Numbered from the stretch's first letter, positions 1 to 7,221 are shown. The stretch: 7,283 nt of DNA from an uncultured bacterium (GCA_938003515.1 CALKYL010000384.1:1-7283); one strand, 5' to 3'. The notes: generated by a model from the letters alone, not told the origin. Program-made: numbers and translations.

Positions 1-1557
1 GAACTCGGCCGCCCCACCGGGTCCGGCGATCTTCCACCGGAACCGGTCGAGCACGGCGAGCACGTTGCGACGCTCGGCCTCCCGCATCTGCTCGTCGGTC
101 AGCAGCGCTTCGGCTCCGCTCTGCTCCGCGGCCGGATCCGCGCTGGCGCGTTCGGGAAGGTGCACGACGAGCCTCCCGCCGCGAGCCGCGATCAGCGCGC
201 GTTCGATCACGTTCTGGAGCTCTCGGACGTTGCCGGGCCAGTCGTACGCCTTCAGCGCCTCGAGTTCGTGTCCGCGCAGTTCGGGGCGTCGGCCCTGAGG
301 CACCTTGCACATCGTGTCCACGAAGTGCTGGGCGAGCAGCGGGACGTCCTCCCGGCGCTCCCGCAGCGGGGGCACGCGGATCGGGAACACGGTCAGTCGG
401 TAGTACAGGTCCTCCCGAAAGCGACCGGCCCCGACCTCGGCCAGCAGATCGCGATTCGTCGCGGCGATCACCCGGACGTCGACCGATCGCTCGGCGTCCT
501 CACCGACGCGGGAGAACTGCCCCTCCTGTAGCGCGCGCAGGAGCTTGCCCTGCAGTTCGAGGGGGATCTCGCCGACCTCGTCGAGGAAGAGCGTGCCACC
601 GTCCGCGACCTGGAAGCGGCCGGCGCGATCCCGGACGGCGCCGGTGAAGGACCCGGCGAGGTGGCCGAAGAACTCGCTCTCGAAGAGCTCCCGCGGCACG
701 GAGGCGCAGTTCACTCGGACCAGAGGACGTCCGGCGCGTGCGCTTCCTTCGTGCAGCGCGGCGGCGATCAGCTCCTTGCCCGTCCCCGCACCGCAGTCAA
801 TCAGCACCGCGGCGTCCGTCGGCGCCACGACCGCGACGTGCGGCAGCACCTCGAGGATCGCCGGGCTCCGACCGACGATGCGGCCGAAGGCCTTGACCTC
901 CTTGATCTCGTCACGGAGGTAGTCCCGCTCGAGCTCGAGCTGACGGCGCAGGTCGTGCACCTCCTCGAACGCGCGTGCGTTCGCCAGCGCCGTCGCGGCG
1001 AAGTCGGCGAAGGTGCGCAGCCAGCCGAACTGCTCCCGACCGAACTCCTCGCGGCTGAAGAGCGCCAGCACGCCCAACGTCTCGCCGCGGAAGACCAGCG
1101 GCTGTCCGGCGAAGCTGGCGAGGCCCTCGCGCTCGGCCCATCGCGGGTCCGCCAGCCACGGTTCGCCGCGGGCGACGTGCAGCAGCAGCGGCCGTCCCGT
1201 GGCGCCCACGATGCCGACCTTCCGCACCCCCAGCGGAAAGCGCCGGAAGCGACCGTCGGTCCGTGTCCACGTCTGGTCGGGATCGACACGGGAGCAGCCT
1301 GCGCTCGCCGCGAGGTGCAGGCAGCTCGCCTGATCGGGGCACTCCTCGCGCATCGCGCAGTCCCGGCAGACGTCGCCGGGGCCCGTCAACCAGATGCGGG
1401 CCAGCGCGACGCCCGGCTCGCGGCTGAGGTCGCTGACGATCGCGTGCAGCACGCGGTCGGGCGAGAGCGCTTGCGCGACGTTCAGGGCCGCCCGCTGGAG
1501 GGCCTCGGGTCTCACATGCCGCAGGGTAGGGAAATCTCGTGTGCGCTCGCATGACAT
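1..1557 (-). CDS. Sigma-54 dependent transcriptional activator, GAF-AAA+-Fis type (C-terminus cut by window edge)
   Basis: This enhancer-binding protein uses ATP to remodel RNA polymerase-sigma-54 at -24/-12 promoters. The 519 visible residues show a GAF-like sensor at about 15-200 with a cysteine cluster (C64, C67, C73, C79, C88), a helical linker at 200-225, then the AAA+ domain. AAA+ motifs are a Walker A-like loop CGAGTGKE (255-262), the sigma-54 contact loop GSFTGA (302-307, usually GAFTGA), Walker B GGTLFLDE (320-327), sensor I region [11 protein letters not shown] (361-371), FREDLYYRL (380-388) and WPGNVREL (440-447). The frame leaves the window inside AGPGGAAEF, the start of a Fis-type helix-turn-helix, so about 20 residues are missing. 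The Walker A loop has Cys where Gly is usual and Gly where Glu is usual. The start is uncertain: ATG at 1557 and GTG at 1515 are in frame, neither has a good Shine-Dalgarno, and the domain itself begins near the GTG. It is divergent from the hydrolase gene at 1711, its likely target. The ligand is unknown. Confidence 0.94.
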   Translation of the reverse strand, partial: MSCERTRDFPTLRHVRPEALQRAALNVAQALSPDRVLHAIVSDLSREPGVALARIWLTGPGDVCRDCAMREECPDQASCLHLAASAGCSRVDPDQTWTRTDGRFRRFPLGVRKVGIVGATGRPLLLHVARGEPWLADPRWAEREGLASFAGQPLVFRGETLGVLALFSREEFGREQFGWLRTFADFAATALANARAFEEVHDLRRQLELERDYLRDEIKEVKAFGRIVGRSPAILEVLPHVAVVAPTDAAVLIDCGAGTGKELIAAALHEGSARAGRPLVRVNCASVPRELFESEFFGHLAGSFTGAVRDRAGRFQVADGGTLFLDEVGEIPLELQGKLLRALQEGQFSRVGEDAERSVDVRVIAATNRDLLAEVGAGRFREDLYYRLTVFPIRVPPLRERREDVPLLAQHFVDTMCKVPQGRRPELRGHELEALKAYDWPGNVRELQNVIERALIAARGGRLVVHLPERASADPAAEQSGAEALLTDEQMREAERRNVLAVLDRFRWKIAGPGGAAEF

Positions 1558-1573
1558 CTCGTGCTTTCACGAG
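1558..1573. repeat. Perfect inverted repeat (possible activator site)
   Basis: CTCGTG-CTTT-CACGAG is a perfect 6-bp palindrome with a 4-base spacer. It directly abuts the upstream ATG candidate of the sigma-54 activator. Its centre lies about 111 bases upstream of the start site predicted for the rightward sigma-54 promoter, within the usual range for an enhancer-type binding site. It could instead be a hairpin in the activator's own leader. Function is inferred. Confidence 0.45.
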
Positions 1574-1606
1574 TTCTCCGGTGCGTGCCGCGTCCCGGGA
1601 GATCGC

Positions 1607-1635
1607 CACAAGAGACTGCGAAGGGGTGTCTTGTG
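1607..1635. repeat. Near-perfect 10-bp inverted repeat (possible operator)
   Basis: The left arm CACAAGAGAC (1607-1616) and right arm GTGTCTTGTG (1626-1635) pair at 9 of 10 positions around a 9-base spacer. The site ends 15 bases before the -24 element of the sigma-54 promoter candidate. The arms are AT-richer than their surroundings, and the arm length and spacing suit a dimeric regulator. Which protein binds is unknown; the neighbouring activator is the obvious candidate. Confidence 0.45.
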
Positions 1636-1650
1636 TCGTATCGCGCGCCG

Positions 1651-1666
1651 CGGCACACGATCTGCT
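1651..1666 (+). promoter_or_regulatory. Candidate sigma-54 (-24/-12) promoter
   Basis: CGGCACACGATCTGCT matches the consensus TGGCACGNNNNTTGCW. GG (1652-1653) and GC (1664-1665) have the required 10 bases between them, and GGCAC is exact. The mismatches are the first base, the G after GGCAC, and the first T of TTGC. The predicted start is near 1677, giving a leader of about 34 bases that carries the Shine-Dalgarno of the hydrolase gene. The divergent sigma-54 activator next door strengthens the call. GG-N10-GC alone is common in GC-rich DNA. Confidence 0.5.
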
Positions 1667-1699
1667 CTCCCGCCGGCGTCCCGCAACTCCATCCCCAAC

Positions 1700-1703
1700 A
1701 GGA
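1700..1703 (+). promoter_or_regulatory. Shine-Dalgarno that fixes the hydrolase start
   Basis: AGGA lies 7 bases before the ATG at 1711. It supports that start over an in-frame ATG at 1561, which would put the promoter candidate and both inverted repeats wholly or partly inside the gene and bury the signal peptide. Confidence 0.7.
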
Positions 1704-1710
1704 CGTCGAC

Positions 1711-2493
1711 ATGAAGACCTCGCGCAAACTCGCTCTGATCCCCATCGGCCTCGCCGCCGCCTTCGTCACGGTTCCGGGTCCCGACGCCGTCGCCGACGCG
1801 GCCGCGCCGGCCACCCGCACGGCCAGCGTGCCAGCAGACCTCGCCTTCGACGCGGCCCGCACGGCGCTCGTCGTCACCGATCCCCAGAACGACTTCCTCA
1901 GCCCGGACGGCGTGACCTGGGGCGTCGTCGGCCAGAGCGTCGAGGAGAACCACACCGTCGAGAACATCGAGGCGCTGTTCGCGGCGGCGAAGCGCCACGG
2001 CTTCCCGGTGTTCATCTCACCGCACTACTACTATCCCCACGACAAGCACTGGCACTTCGAGGGAACCCTCGAAGCGATGATGCACGACATCGGGATGTTC
2101 GATCGGCCGGATCCGCTGTCGCTCGAAGGCTTCCAGGGTTCCGGCGCCGACTGGCTCGAACGCTACAAGCCGTACATCGAGGACGGCGCGACGGTCGTGA
2201 CCAGCCCGCACAAGGTCTACGGGCCGGAGTCCAACGACCTCGTGCTGCAGCTCCGCAAGCGCGGCATCGACCGCGTCATCCTCGCCGGGATGTCGGCCAA
2301 CCTGTGCACCGAGTCGCATCTCCGCGAACTGCTCGAGCAGGGCTTCGACGTGACCGTCGTGAAGGACGCCACGGCCGCCGCGAAGACCCCTGAGCTCGGC
2401 GACGGATACCGCGCCGCCGTCACCAACTTCGGGTTCCTCGCCAACGCCGTCGTCACGACGGACGAGGCCGTCGCGGCGATGCGTCCCAGGTAG
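1711..2493 (+). CDS. Exported isochorismatase-like cysteine hydrolase
   Basis: This 260-residue protein belongs to the isochorismatase-like cysteine hydrolase family, whose members hydrolyse isochorismate, nicotinamide, carbamoyl and other small amide or ether substrates. The catalytic triad is visible: Asp57 in TDPQNDF, Lys168 in SPHK, and Cys199 in GMSANLCTE. Residues 1-31 look like a Sec signal peptide, with basic KTSRK, a hydrophobic stretch LALIPIGLAAAFVTV, and small Ala-rich residues near 26-33, so the enzyme probably acts in the periplasm or outside. That is unusual for a family that is mostly cytosolic. A histidine- and tyrosine-rich loop (SPHYYYPHDKHWHF, 103-116) may form the substrate pocket or a metal site. 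The gene is first of three co-directional genes, lies behind a sigma-54 promoter candidate, and is followed by a strong stem-loop at 2516. The substrate cannot be told from sequence; true isochorismatase activity is unlikely because no siderophore genes are nearby. Confidence 0.9.
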   Translation: MKTSRKLALIPIGLAAAFVTVPGPDAVADAAAPATRTASVPADLAFDAARTALVVTDPQNDFLSPDGVTWGVVGQSVEENHTVENIEALFAAAKRHGFPVFISPHYYYPHDKHWHFEGTLEAMMHDIGMFDRPDPLSLEGFQGSGADWLERYKPYIEDGATVVTSPHKVYGPESNDLVLQLRKRGIDRVILAGMSANLCTESHLRELLEQGFDVTVVKDATAAAKTPELGDGYRAAVTNFGFLANAVVTTDEAVAAMRPR

Positions 2494-2515
2494 ACCGCGA
2501 TCGTCGGCAGCGCCG

Positions 2516-2540
2516 CTCGTGCCCGGCGCGACCGGGCGAG
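2516..2540 (+). terminator. Stem-loop after the hydrolase gene, without T-tract
   Basis: GCCCGG-CGCGA-CCGGGC is a perfect 6-bp stem (2521-2537). Three more pairs, CTC with GAG, follow across a two-base bulge. It starts 22 bases after the stop codon. No T-run follows, so it may terminate weakly, be Rho-assisted, or stabilise the 3' end of the mRNA. Confidence 0.4.
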
Positions 2541-2558
2541 GCGTGTGAGCTGCACGCC
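2540..2558 (+). repeat. Second stem-loop in the hydrolase-YHS gap
   Basis: GGCGTG and CACGCC form a 6-bp perfect inverted repeat around 7 bases, directly after the stem-loop at 2516-2540. The two hairpins in tandem occupy the first part of a 227-base gap. The rest of the gap shows only a tiny open frame at 2602 and the Shine-Dalgarno of the next gene. Confidence 0.35.
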
Positions 2559-2601
2559 GCCCCGCGAGCGATCGAGAGCAACCGCAACCCGGAGCATGCC
2601 C

Positions 2602-2658
2602 ATGAAGCGAACCATCGCCGGTCCCGAGGCCGAGCGATCCGTCCGAACGCGGGTCTGA
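2602..2658 (+). CDS. Possible 18-residue leader peptide (doubtful)
   Basis: This is a short frame of 18 codons with stop TGA, starting [16 protein letters not shown] sequence (2591-2594) lies 7 bases before its ATG, which is better spaced than chance would usually give. It sits 62 bases upstream of the YHS gene. It has no run of a single amino acid typical of an attenuator, and in such GC-rich DNA short frames are common. It could be a remnant of a gene start or noise. Confidence 0.12.
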   Translation: MKRTIAGPEAERSVRTRV

Positions 2659-2720
2659 CCCACGGGCCCGCTCCACACCGACCCTCACGAACACCAACCC
2701 CCCCGATTCAGGAGAAGATC

Positions 2721-3203
2721 ATGCTCGAGAGCACCAAAGCCGTTCTGTTCGCAGCCACCATCGCCGTGCTCGCACCGACCGCGGCCGTCTACGACCACTA
2801 CAACGTGTCCAGCGGCGTGACGCTGGCCGGCGCGCCACTCGGCCTGCACGGATTCGATCCGGTCGTCCTCGGCACCGTCGGCGCGGTCGCCCGCGGCGAT
2901 GCCACCAACACCGTCGTGCACGACGGCGTCGCCTATTACTTCGCGTCGGAGCTTTCGGCCGACCGGTTCGCCGCCGACCCGGAGGCGTTCCTGCCGCAGT
3001 TCGGCGGCTTCTGCGCCTACGCCGTCGCGCTCGGCAGGAAGTTCGACGGCGATCCCCGCTTCGCCGACATCGTGGACGGCAAGCTCTACGTGTTCGTGAA
3101 CGCGGAGATCCTCGCGAAGTACGAGGCGAACAAGGAGCAGATCCTCGCGGACGCCGCGAAGCGGTGGCCGGACATCCGCGACAAGGCGGTCGGCGAGCTC
3201 TGA
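2721..3203 (+). CDS. Secreted or membrane-anchored YHS-domain protein
   Basis: This 160-residue protein has a hydrophobic N-terminal segment (about residues 7-23, [18 protein letters not shown]) that looks like a signal peptide or anchor, followed by a YHS domain. Domain landmarks are HGFDPVVLG (43-51), the strand pair around [12 protein letters not shown] (65-76), the helix with [13 protein letters not shown] (81-93), and [11 protein letters not shown] (95-105) with Cys98. A tail with DGKLYVF (119-125) and a helix ending in KRWPDI (147-152) resembles the form annotated elsewhere as YHS domain (seleno)protein. Here position 98 is an ordinary Cys codon. YHS domains are short metal-associated modules found in heavy-metal transporters and exported proteins; no enzymatic role is established for this form. 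AGGAGA at 2710-2715 lies 5 bases before the ATG and fixes the start. It sits between the hydrolase and DUF1348 genes and probably shares their regulation, though hairpins lie on both sides. Confidence 0.88.
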   Translation: MLESTKAVLFAATIAVLAPTAAVYDHYNVSSGVTLAGAPLGLHGFDPVVLGTVGAVARGDATNTVVHDGVAYYFASELSADRFAADPEAFLPQFGGFCAYAVALGRKFDGDPRFADIVDGKLYVFVNAEILAKYEANKEQILADAAKRWPDIRDKAVGEL

Positions 3204-3213
3204 CGATCGGCCC

Positions 3214-3242
3214 ACGGCCGGGAGCCCGCGGCGCCCGGCCGT
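3214..3242 (+). terminator. Long GC-rich stem-loop after the YHS gene
   Basis: ACGGCCGGG (3214-3222) and CCCGGCCGT (3234-3242) form a perfect 9-bp stem with an 11-base loop, starting 10 bases after the YHS stop codon. It is the strongest hairpin in the window. No T-tract follows, so termination is uncertain; it may instead protect the upstream mRNA and set different levels for the genes on either side. Confidence 0.45.
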
Positions 3243-3310
3243 CCTCCGCTCGCGGCCGAGCCGTCTCCGCCCCTCGCCCGCCGTGCCCCGCACCATCTCA
3301 GGACTTCTCG

Positions 3311-3784
3311 ATGACACCCGACACCCGACCGCCGCTGCCGCCGTTCGATCTCTCGCGGGCGACCCTGAAGGTGCGCCTCGCCGAGGACGCCTGGAACACC
3401 CGCGACCCGGAGCGCGTCGCGCTCGCCTACACACCCGACAGTCGCTGGCGCAATCGCTCGGAGTTCCTCCAGGGCCGCCCGCAGATCCTCGACTTCCTGG
3501 AGCGGAAGTGGATCCGGGAGCTCGACTACCGCCTCGTCAAGGAGCTGTGGAGCTTCCACGACGACCGCATCGCCGTGCGCTTCGCCTACGAGTGGCGCGA
3601 CGACGCGGACCGTTGGTATCGCTCCTACGGCAACGAGAACTGGGAGTTCGACGAGTCCGGTCTGATGCGCCGCCGCATCGCGAGCATCAACGACCTGCGC
3701 ATCTCCGCGCGCGATCGGAAACTCCGGTGGCCGCTCGGTCGACGGCCCGTCGACCACCCCGGCTTGTCCGACATGGACCTCTGA
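3311..3784 (+). CDS. NTF2-like superfamily protein, DUF1348 family
   Basis: This 157-residue protein is close to the usual length for DUF1348, a small cone-shaped fold of the NTF2-like/SnoaL superfamily. It has no signal peptide, so it should be cytoplasmic. Recognisable parts are the helix with [18 protein letters not shown] (24-41), [13 protein letters not shown] (44-56), the helix [11 protein letters not shown] (61-71), the strands around [18 protein letters not shown] (78-95) and [15 protein letters not shown] (105-119), and the family-typical ending with ASINDLRI and [15 protein letters not shown] (140-154). The conserved Trp, Arg and Asn residues probably line a pocket, but no catalytic activity is assigned to the family. 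AGGA at 3300-3303, 7 bases before the ATG, supports the start. It is last of the three rightward genes, 107 bases after the YHS gene, and converges on the M1 peptidase gene. Its placement with an exported hydrolase hints at a shared stress or small-molecule role, which is inference. Confidence 0.86.
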   Translation: MTPDTRPPLPPFDLSRATLKVRLAEDAWNTRDPERVALAYTPDSRWRNRSEFLQGRPQILDFLERKWIRELDYRLVKELWSFHDDRIAVRFAYEWRDDADRWYRSYGNENWEFDESGLMRRRIASINDLRISARDRKLRWPLGRRPVDHPGLSDMDL

Positions 3785-3809
3785 CGATCGGCGTCCGCGA
3801 CCGCGGCGC

Positions 3810-3825
3810 CGGGTTCGTCGACCCG
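3810..3825. terminator. Stem-loop between convergent genes
   Basis: CGGGTT-CGTC-GACCCG forms five Watson-Crick pairs and one G-T pair around a 4-base loop, 25 bases after the DUF1348 stop. A smaller one, CGGG-ACGA-CCCG (3830-3841), follows. The 81-base gap serves two converging genes, so these may end transcripts from both sides. Neither strand has a T-tract. Confidence 0.3.
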
Positions 3826-3858
3826 CCACCGGGACGACCCGCGGAGCGCCGGCCCGGA

Positions 3859-3874
3859 CCGCGCGTCAGCGCGG
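3859..3874 (-). repeat. Hairpin enclosing the peptidase stop codon
   Basis: CCGCGC-GTCA-GCGCGG is a perfect 6-bp inverted repeat whose 4-base loop contains the TGA stop of the M1 peptidase (read on the minus strand). It may stabilise the 3' end of that mRNA or help end transcription. It may also be chance in DNA this GC-rich. Confidence 0.25.
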
Positions 3875-5872
3875 CCAGACGTTGTCGCTCGTGTCGCCGT
3901 CCGGAAAGCGGCCGCCCGGATCGAGCGTGATCCGCGCGATCGCGCGCTCGCCGAACGTCAGCCGCGCGTCGAACGTGCGGCGGCCGTCGAACCAGACGTC
4001 GACCGGCCAGGTCACCAGCGCCGTGCCGTCGTCCCGCAGCACCGCGTTCTGCATCGCCGCGGGCGGCGGCCCGTCGGCGGCGAACTCGACCAGCAGCACG
4101 ACCGGCGACGGCATCTGGCCGGCCTGGTGCACGGTGACGACCGTGTCGGCGCCGTCCTCGTGCACGCCCTGGATCGAGCCGTGCACCGCCTCGGTGGTCC
4201 ACAGCCAGTAGTAGAAGAACCAGCCGAGGTCCCGCTCGAGCGCGTTCGACACGTAGAAGACGAAGTCCCACGGCGACGGGTGCTTGAACGACCACGCCTC
4301 GGCGTAGCCGCGCATCGCCGCCACGACGGCGTCGTCGCCGACGATGCCGCCGAGCATCGACAGCATCAGCGGCGCCTTCATGTAGGTCTGGAAGCCGTAC
4401 TGGTCGCCGGCGTAGTTGGCCTGCCACATCATCGGCGGCTCGGACTCGTCGCCGCTGATCTGTCCGTAGCTCTGGCCGCGGCCGTCGAAGCTCGCCTCGC
4501 GGCCGCGCGCGTGCGCGCCGCTCAGCGTGTTCATGTAGACGTTGAAGCCCTCGTCCATCCAGCCGTAGGTCGTCTCGTCGGTGCCGAGCAGCATCGGCCA
4601 CCACTGGTGGCCGGCCTCGTGGTCGGCGGCGCCCTGGTTGGAGTTGAGCACCATCGGATACTCCATGCCGGCGCTCGGGCCGTCCTGCAGCGTCAGCTGC
4701 GGGAACGGGTACGGCACCCACAGCTCGCTGTAGAACTCGAGCGCGTGCCGCGTGATCGCGCCGGCGCGCCGGAACCGGCCCGCGCGTTCGGGCAGGAACA
4801 GCATGTGGATCGGGATCGGGCCGCGCTCGGGGATCGTCGCGCGGGTCGCGCGCCAGACGTAGTCGCGCGCCGTCGCCCACGCGAAGTCGTTGACCTGATC
4901 GGCGACGAAGCGCCACACCAGCCGCTCGCGGTCGGCGGTCGCCCTGCCGCGGCCGCGCTCGTGCTCGCCGACGATCTCGAGCTCGTCGTCGGAGGCGGTG
5001 ACGCGCGCGAGGCGTTCGCGCGCGGTCTCGCTCAGCACCTCGTCGGCGTTCTGCAGCACGCCGGTCGCCGACACCAGCCAGCCGCCCGGCACGTCGAGCC
5101 GCACGTCGAAGCGGCCGAAGTTGTTGTAGAACTCGGCCGGGCCGAGGTAGGGGCTCGTGTCCCAGCCCTCGAGGTCGTCGTACTTGGCGAGCCGCGGGAA
5201 CCACTGCGTCGGCTGGAACAGCGTGTCGCCCCAGCGCTGCGTCATGCGGTGGCCGGAGCCGCCGTCGCCGCCGGGCAGCTTCGTGTGCCAGTCGATCTCG
5301 AGCACGCAGTCGGCGCCGGCCGGGATCGGCGCGGCCAGCCGGATCGTCGCGACGGTGCGGTCGAGGCCGCTCACGGTCGGGCCGCTCGCCTCCTCGCGGC
5401 GGCCGCGCCGGCGCTCTGCGAGGTCGGCCTCGGTGCCGTCGACCGCGATGCGGGTCACGACCATGCCCTCGGTCAGCTCCGCCGGCGTCGACCCGCCGCG
5501 CTCGGCGCGCGGGCGGAACAGGTTGTGGTCGAGCCGCAGCCCCGGCCCGTCCAGCCGGTCGCGGCTCCGGTCGTGCACGACGACGCGCTCCTTGCCGAAG
5601 ATCGTCATCGCCGGCGCGTCGAGCCGCGCCTCGATCTCGAAGTCGGTCTCGAGCTGCCAGTAGTTCCGGCCCGGCCGGCCGGTGAAGTCGCGCGTGCCCG
5701 CGGCGAGCGCGCGGCGGATCGAGTCGGTCAGCGGCACGTCGCGCCGGATCGCGCGCGTCTGCGGCGCGATCGACGGCCGCAGGAACTCGGGCGCGGTCGC
5801 GAGCGCGCGTTCGGGGAGCTGCTGCGCACCGAGCAGGCCGCAGCCGACGACGAAGGCGAGGGATCGCAGCAT
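3866..5872 (-). CDS. Secreted M1-family zinc metallopeptidase (aminopeptidase-like)
   Basis: This 668-residue protein belongs to peptidase family M1, which cleaves residues from peptide N-termini. The zinc site is complete: HEAGH (418-422) with the third ligand Glu441 in WMDEGF, spaced exactly 18 residues after His422 as in M1. The substrate-binding loop AGMEYPM (401-407) replaces the classic GAMEN, as in many bacterial secreted members. Tyr497 in TYMKA is the likely transition-state Tyr. The N-terminal part (70-340) should be the beta-sandwich domain, and the C-terminal tail (575-668) with DPGGRFPD and NVWPR is a beta-rich domain seen in these proteins. Residues 1-18 form a short hydrophobic signal; VVGC (8-11) could be a lipobox, so a lipoprotein is possible. 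An Arg-rich stretch (154-159) looks like a local insertion. It lies downstream of ispG in the same direction, 125 bases away. The start ATG has no clear Shine-Dalgarno; an in-frame GTG lies 27 bases upstream. Its likely job is peptide scavenging. Confidence 0.93.
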   Translation of the reverse strand: MLRSLAFVVGCGLLGAQQLPERALATAPEFLRPSIAPQTRAIRRDVPLTDSIRRALAAGTRDFTGRPGRNYWQLETDFEIEARLDAPAMTIFGKERVVVHDRSRDRLDGPGLRLDHNLFRPRAERGGSTPAELTEGMVVTRIAVDGTEADLAERRRGRREEASGPTVSGLDRTVATIRLAAPIPAGADCVLEIDWHTKLPGGDGGSGHRMTQRWGDTLFQPTQWFPRLAKYDDLEGWDTSPYLGPAEFYNNFGRFDVRLDVPGGWLVSATGVLQNADEVLSETARERLARVTASDDELEIVGEHERGRGRATADRERLVWRFVADQVNDFAWATARDYVWRATRATIPERGPIPIHMLFLPERAGRFRRAGAITRHALEFYSELWVPYPFPQLTLQDGPSAGMEYPMVLNSNQGAADHEAGHQWWPMLLGTDETTYGWMDEGFNVYMNTLSGAHARGREASFDGRGQSYGQISGDESEPPMMWQANYAGDQYGFQTYMKAPLMLSMLGGIVGDDAVVAAMRGYAEAWSFKHPSPWDFVFYVSNALERDLGWFFYYWLWTTEAVHGSIQGVHEDGADTVVTVHQAGQMPSPVVLLVEFAADGPPPAAMQNAVLRDDGTALVTWPVDVWFDGRRTFDARLTFGERAIARITLDPGGRFPDGDTSDNVWPR

Positions 5873-5879
5873 CGCGAAG

Positions 5880-5901
5880 TGGTGTACCCCGCGGCACACC
5901 A
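5880..5901 (-). repeat. Stem-loop in the peptidase leader
   Basis: Read on the minus strand, TGGTGT and ACACCA pair perfectly across a 10-base loop and end 7 bases before the peptidase ATG, where a Shine-Dalgarno would normally sit. It could mask or replace the ribosome site, or be a small operator. The in-frame alternative GTG lies inside it. Confidence 0.3.
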
Positions 5902-5955
5902 ACGACAACCTCGCGCGCCTCGGCGCGGGCGAATCGCCCCGGAGTCCCCGCAGGG

Positions 5956-5973
5956 TCCCGGCGCCGGCCGGGA
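5956..5973 (-). terminator. Terminator-like stem-loop after ispG
   Basis: TCCCGGC-GCCG-GCCGGGA is a perfect 7-bp stem with a 4-base loop, 24 bases beyond the ispG stop codon and before the peptidase gene. No T-tract follows on the minus strand. It suggests that ispG and the peptidase are at least partly separate transcripts. Confidence 0.4.
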
Positions 5974-5997
5974 GCGCGCCGCCCGCGGCCGCGCGCG

Positions 5998-7206
<1,209 letters not shown>

Positions 7207-7215
7207 GGGGGGAAC

Positions 7216-7221
7216 AGGATA
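7216..7221 (-). promoter_or_regulatory. Possible -10 element just before ispG
   Basis: On the minus strand TATCCT matches 4 of 6 bases of the -10 consensus in otherwise GC-saturated DNA. It ends 9 bases before the ATG at 7206, so a transcript from it would be leaderless or nearly so, which would fit the lack of a Shine-Dalgarno. No convincing -35 was found. Confidence 0.2.

Noticed and set aside
661..1609. Several open frames of 100-300 codons on both strands over the activator gene
   Set aside because: The true frame carries all the sigma-54 activator motifs; the others are shadows without motifs.
1561..1710. An N-terminal extension of the hydrolase by 50 codons
   Set aside because: The ATG at 1711 has AGGA at ideal spacing and is followed at once by a signal peptide; the extension would cover the promoter candidate and one full inverted repeat.
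2539..2554. A second GG-N10-GC sigma-54-like element upstream of the YHS gene
   Set aside because: It keeps the spacing, but the GGCAC block is broken to GGCGT and it overlaps a hairpin. The predicted leader would be over 150 bases. Likely chance in GC-rich DNA.
3012..3014. Possible selenocysteine in the YHS protein, as in some related proteins
   Set aside because: The codon is TGC, an ordinary cysteine, and there is no in-frame TGA.
3086..3829. Minus-strand frame opposite the DUF1348 gene
   Set aside because: Antisense shadow; the plus strand has a full-length family member with a Shine-Dalgarno.
3687..5897. A 736-codon minus-strand frame overlapping the peptidase and DUF1348 regions
   Set aside because: It is an out-of-frame shadow of the peptidase, dominated by Arg, Ala and Pro without any motif.
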